Source: Candidatus Delongbacteria bacterium
Lineage (GTDB): Bacteria; JAGOEH01
Assembly (NCBI GenBank): GCA_017997825.1
Contig: JAGOEH010000155.1
Coordinates: 1 to 7,405 of the forward strand
Direction of reading: 5' to 3'
DNA length: 7,405 nt
The stretch's first letter is position 1. The number at the start of each line of letters is the position of its first letter. This document shows, piece after piece, positions 6,121 to 7,405 of this stretch. A program made the translations under genes and the position numbers. The notes under the pieces were generated by a model. It made no database searches and was not told the origin of the DNA. It worked only from the letters and a program-made list of their open reading frames with translations.

Positions 6121-6640
6121 TAGGAGCCGCCTTCCCGCCCAGGATGTCACTGACGGTCTTTTGGCGCAACTGAGCGACCATGCCGGCTGAACGCAGTTTC
6201 TGCAAGGCCGACCAGGTAGCTTTAGCCATATTATGGGGATTGTTGGATCCCAGTGATTTAGTCAGAATATCCCGGATTCCGGCGGCTTCAAGCACAGACC
6301 GGACGGGACCGCCGGCGATCACGCCGGTACCGGGGGTCGCCGGGCGCAACAGGACTTTGCCGGCTCCAAAACGTCCCAGAATTTCGTGGGGAATGGTGAA
6401 ACGATGAACATAAACCTTCACCATACTCCGTTTAGCACTATCACGACCTTTTCGAATAGCTTCCGCTACTTCGTTGGCTTTTCCCAGTCCAAGACCTACC
6501 ATACCGTTTCCATCACCGATGGCGACCAGCGCGCTGAATGAAAATCGCCGTCCGCCTTTTACAACTTTGGCCACACGGCTTATATGGATTACCTTCTCAA
6601 TGAGTTGGTCTTGACTTTCGTTTGGTTTCACTTTCGTCAA
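6113..6640 (-). CDS. rpsE: 30S ribosomal protein S5, TTG start
   Basis: S5 lies at the mRNA entry side of the 30S subunit and affects decoding accuracy. The 175 residues are normal. The N-terminal RNA-binding domain has [19 protein letters not shown] (26-44), whose KGGR loop is the site of spectinomycin resistance changes in E. coli and looks wild type. The C-terminal domain has [22 protein letters not shown] and [10 protein letters not shown]. The start is taken as TTG at 6638-6640, with GAGGG (complement of 6648-6652) seven bases upstream. A GTG three codons later is possible but would be 16 bases from that site. It follows rplR by 23 bases and overlaps rpmD by eight. Confidence 0.97.
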   Translation of the reverse strand: MTKVKPNESQDQLIEKVIHISRVAKVVKGGRRFSFSALVAIGDGNGMVGLGLGKANEVAEAIRKGRDSAKRSMVKVYVHRFTIPHEILGRFGAGKVLLRPATPGTGVIAGGPVRSVLEAAGIRDILTKSLGSNNPHNMAKATWSALQKLRSAGMVAQLRQKTVSDILGGKAAPNE

Positions 6641-6647
6641 TGTTATA

Positions 6648-6652
6648 CCCTC
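6648..6652 (-). promoter_or_regulatory. Shine-Dalgarno of rpsE (favours its TTG start)
   Basis: GAGGG in the mRNA, seven bases before the TTG at 6638-6640 and 16 before the alternative GTG at 6629-6631. No in-frame ATG lies between the rplR stop and the conserved part of S5. Confidence 0.75.
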
Positions 6653-6663
6653 ATGTTTGAGTG

Positions 6664-7029
6664 TTAAAAAATCAATCCGCCTTCGCGGGCGCCCTCAGCC
6701 AAGGCTTTAACCCGGCCATGATACAAATAGCCGTTTCGATCGAATACGACTTTTTCGATACCCAGGGATTTGGCTTTTTCAGCCAACATCTTACCAACCA
6801 GTTTACTCTTTTCCACTTTATTGGCTTTCTGGCTGCTGATATCCTTAAGATGACTGCCCAATCCGGTAAGGCATTTGTGATTGACATCATCCATCAGCTG
6901 GGCATAGATATATTTTAGGCTGCGATACACCATCAATCTGGGTCGCTCGGGGGTGCCCTGAATCCTTTTCATGATACGGATATGACGTTTTTTACGAAAA
7001 TCATTTTTTGATCTAAGTTTTGTGAACAT
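6664..7029 (-). CDS. rplR: 50S ribosomal protein L18
   Basis: L18 binds 5S rRNA and, with L5, anchors it in the central protuberance of the 50S subunit. The chosen start gives 121 residues, against a usual 112-122. Marks are the basic N-terminal arm ([18 protein letters not shown]), GTPERPRL at 25-32, and the C-terminal [28 protein letters not shown] region, of which [20 protein letters not shown] is highly typical. Three in-frame ATG codons occur at 7036-7038, 7033-7035 and 7027-7029. AGGA (complement of 7038-7041) is eight bases from the third but abuts or overlaps the first two, so the third is chosen. It lies 21 bases after rplF and 23 before rpsE. Confidence 0.96.
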   Translation of the reverse strand: MFTKLRSKNDFRKKRHIRIMKRIQGTPERPRLMVYRSLKYIYAQLMDDVNHKCLTGLGSHLKDISSQKANKVEKSKLVGKMLAEKAKSLGIEKVVFDRNGYLYHGRVKALAEGAREGGLIF

Positions 7030-7037
7030 ACTCATCA

Positions 7038-7041
7038 TCCT
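7038..7041 (-). promoter_or_regulatory. Probable Shine-Dalgarno of rplR
   Basis: AGGA in the mRNA, eight bases before the ATG at 7027-7029. It overlaps the ATG at 7036-7038 by one base, which makes the third ATG of the cluster the best start. It is weaker than the AGGAGG sites in this operon. Confidence 0.5.
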
Positions 7042-7050
7042 ATTCTTCGA

Positions 7051-7405
7051 TTACTTACCAGCGGTCTTACCGGCTTTGCGGCGCACTTCTTCGTCTTTAT
7101 AACGAATTCCTTTACCCTTATAGGGTTCTGGCGGACGCAGACGACGGATGTTGGCAGCGACCTGTCCGACCATATGCTTATCGATCCCTCGAATGATGAT
7201 CTTGGTCGGGTCCGGGACTTCTGCGGTGATCCCGGCAGGTAAGGCAAAATAGATGGGATGAGAATAGCCCAGAGCAAATAGCAGGGCATTTTTACCCAGC
7301 TTGGCGTTATAGCCGATACCGATGATTTCCAGTTGCTGTTCGAAGCCGGCCGAAACACCCACCACCATATTATTGATTAGGGCTCGGGTCAAGCCGAAAA
7401 CGGAA
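7051..7405 (-). CDS. rplF: 50S ribosomal protein L6, 5' end cut by window
   Basis: L6 binds 23S rRNA near the sarcin-ricin loop and the factor-binding site. Only the C-terminal 117 residues are in the window, of a usual 175-185, so most of the first of its two similar domains is missing. The visible part opens with [18 protein letters not shown], in frame to the window edge, so TTG at 7390-7392 is an internal Leu and not a start. Later marks are [40 protein letters not shown] and [11 protein letters not shown], ending in a basic tail with VRRKAGKT. The stop is TAA at 7051-7053, 21 bases before rplR. Upstream genes of the spc operon (rpsH and others) are expected beyond the edge. Confidence 0.97.
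   Translation of the reverse strand, partial: SVFGLTRALINNMVVGVSAGFEQQLEIIGIGYNAKLGKNALLFALGYSHPIYFALPAGITAEVPDPTKIIIRGIDKHMVGQVAANIRRLRPPEPYKGKGIRYKDEEVRRKAGKTAGK

Noticed and set aside
6121-6150. Ten-codon upstream extension of rpmD
   Set aside because: These codons overlap the S5 coding end, do not resemble an L30 N-terminus, and the internal ATG gives the normal 61 residues.
6643-6654. Tiny ORF ATG AGG GTA TAA just before the rpsE start
   Set aside because: Three codons, overlapping the rpsE Shine-Dalgarno, with no strong ribosome site of its own; most likely chance.
7390-7392. TTG as a start codon for a short L6-like gene
   Set aside because: The frame continues upstream with L6-like residues (SVFG) to the window edge, so this is an internal leucine of a truncated gene.

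Overview
The window is a contiguous piece of a bacterial spc-alpha ribosomal protein operon, read entirely on the minus strand. In transcription order, from high to low coordinates, it holds rplF (5' end missing), rplR, rpsE, rpmD, rplO, secY, adk, map, infA, rpmJ, rpsM, rpsK, rpsD and rpoA (3' end missing). All 14 genes are recognisable from conserved protein sequence. No RNA gene, mobile element, CRISPR array, terminator or foreign insert is visible. The largest gap between genes is 34 bases, so no stretch of 300 bases lacks a gene.

Layout. Positions 6113-7405 carry L6 (partial), L18 and S5. Positions 5488-6120 carry L30 and L15. Positions 2751-5487 carry the three non-ribosomal enzymes and the channel: SecY, adenylate kinase and methionine aminopeptidase, joined by one-base stop/start overlaps. 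Positions 1997-2733 carry IF-1, L36 and S13. Positions 1-1981 carry S11, S4 and the RNA polymerase alpha subunit. Together they make the large and small ribosomal subunits, start translation (IF-1), trim the initiator methionine (Map), insert and export proteins (SecY), balance adenine nucleotides (Adk) and supply the RNA polymerase assembly platform (RpoA). Having adk and map between secY and infA, with spc and alpha genes in one run, is common in many bacterial phyla but differs from E. coli.

Organism. It is clearly a bacterium, with roughly balanced GC and strong AGGAGG-type Shine-Dalgarno sites. S4, L36 and Adk all have zinc-binding cysteines. The protein wording, such as the RpoA segment [11 protein letters not shown], hints at a lineage near the FCB group (Calditrichota, Marinimicrobia or similar uncultured phyla). 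That is a weak guess from memory; a ribosomal protein tree would be needed to place it.

Points that repay attention are at the level of translation signals. Four of the 13 visible start codons are not ATG: TTG for rpsE, secY and rpsM, and very probably GTG for infA. rplO and secY abut in the same frame with only the rplO stop codon between them. A perfect 6-bp hairpin starts right after the rpsD stop codon and hides the rpoA Shine-Dalgarno. I found no sign of a new biological system here; this is a conserved housekeeping region.
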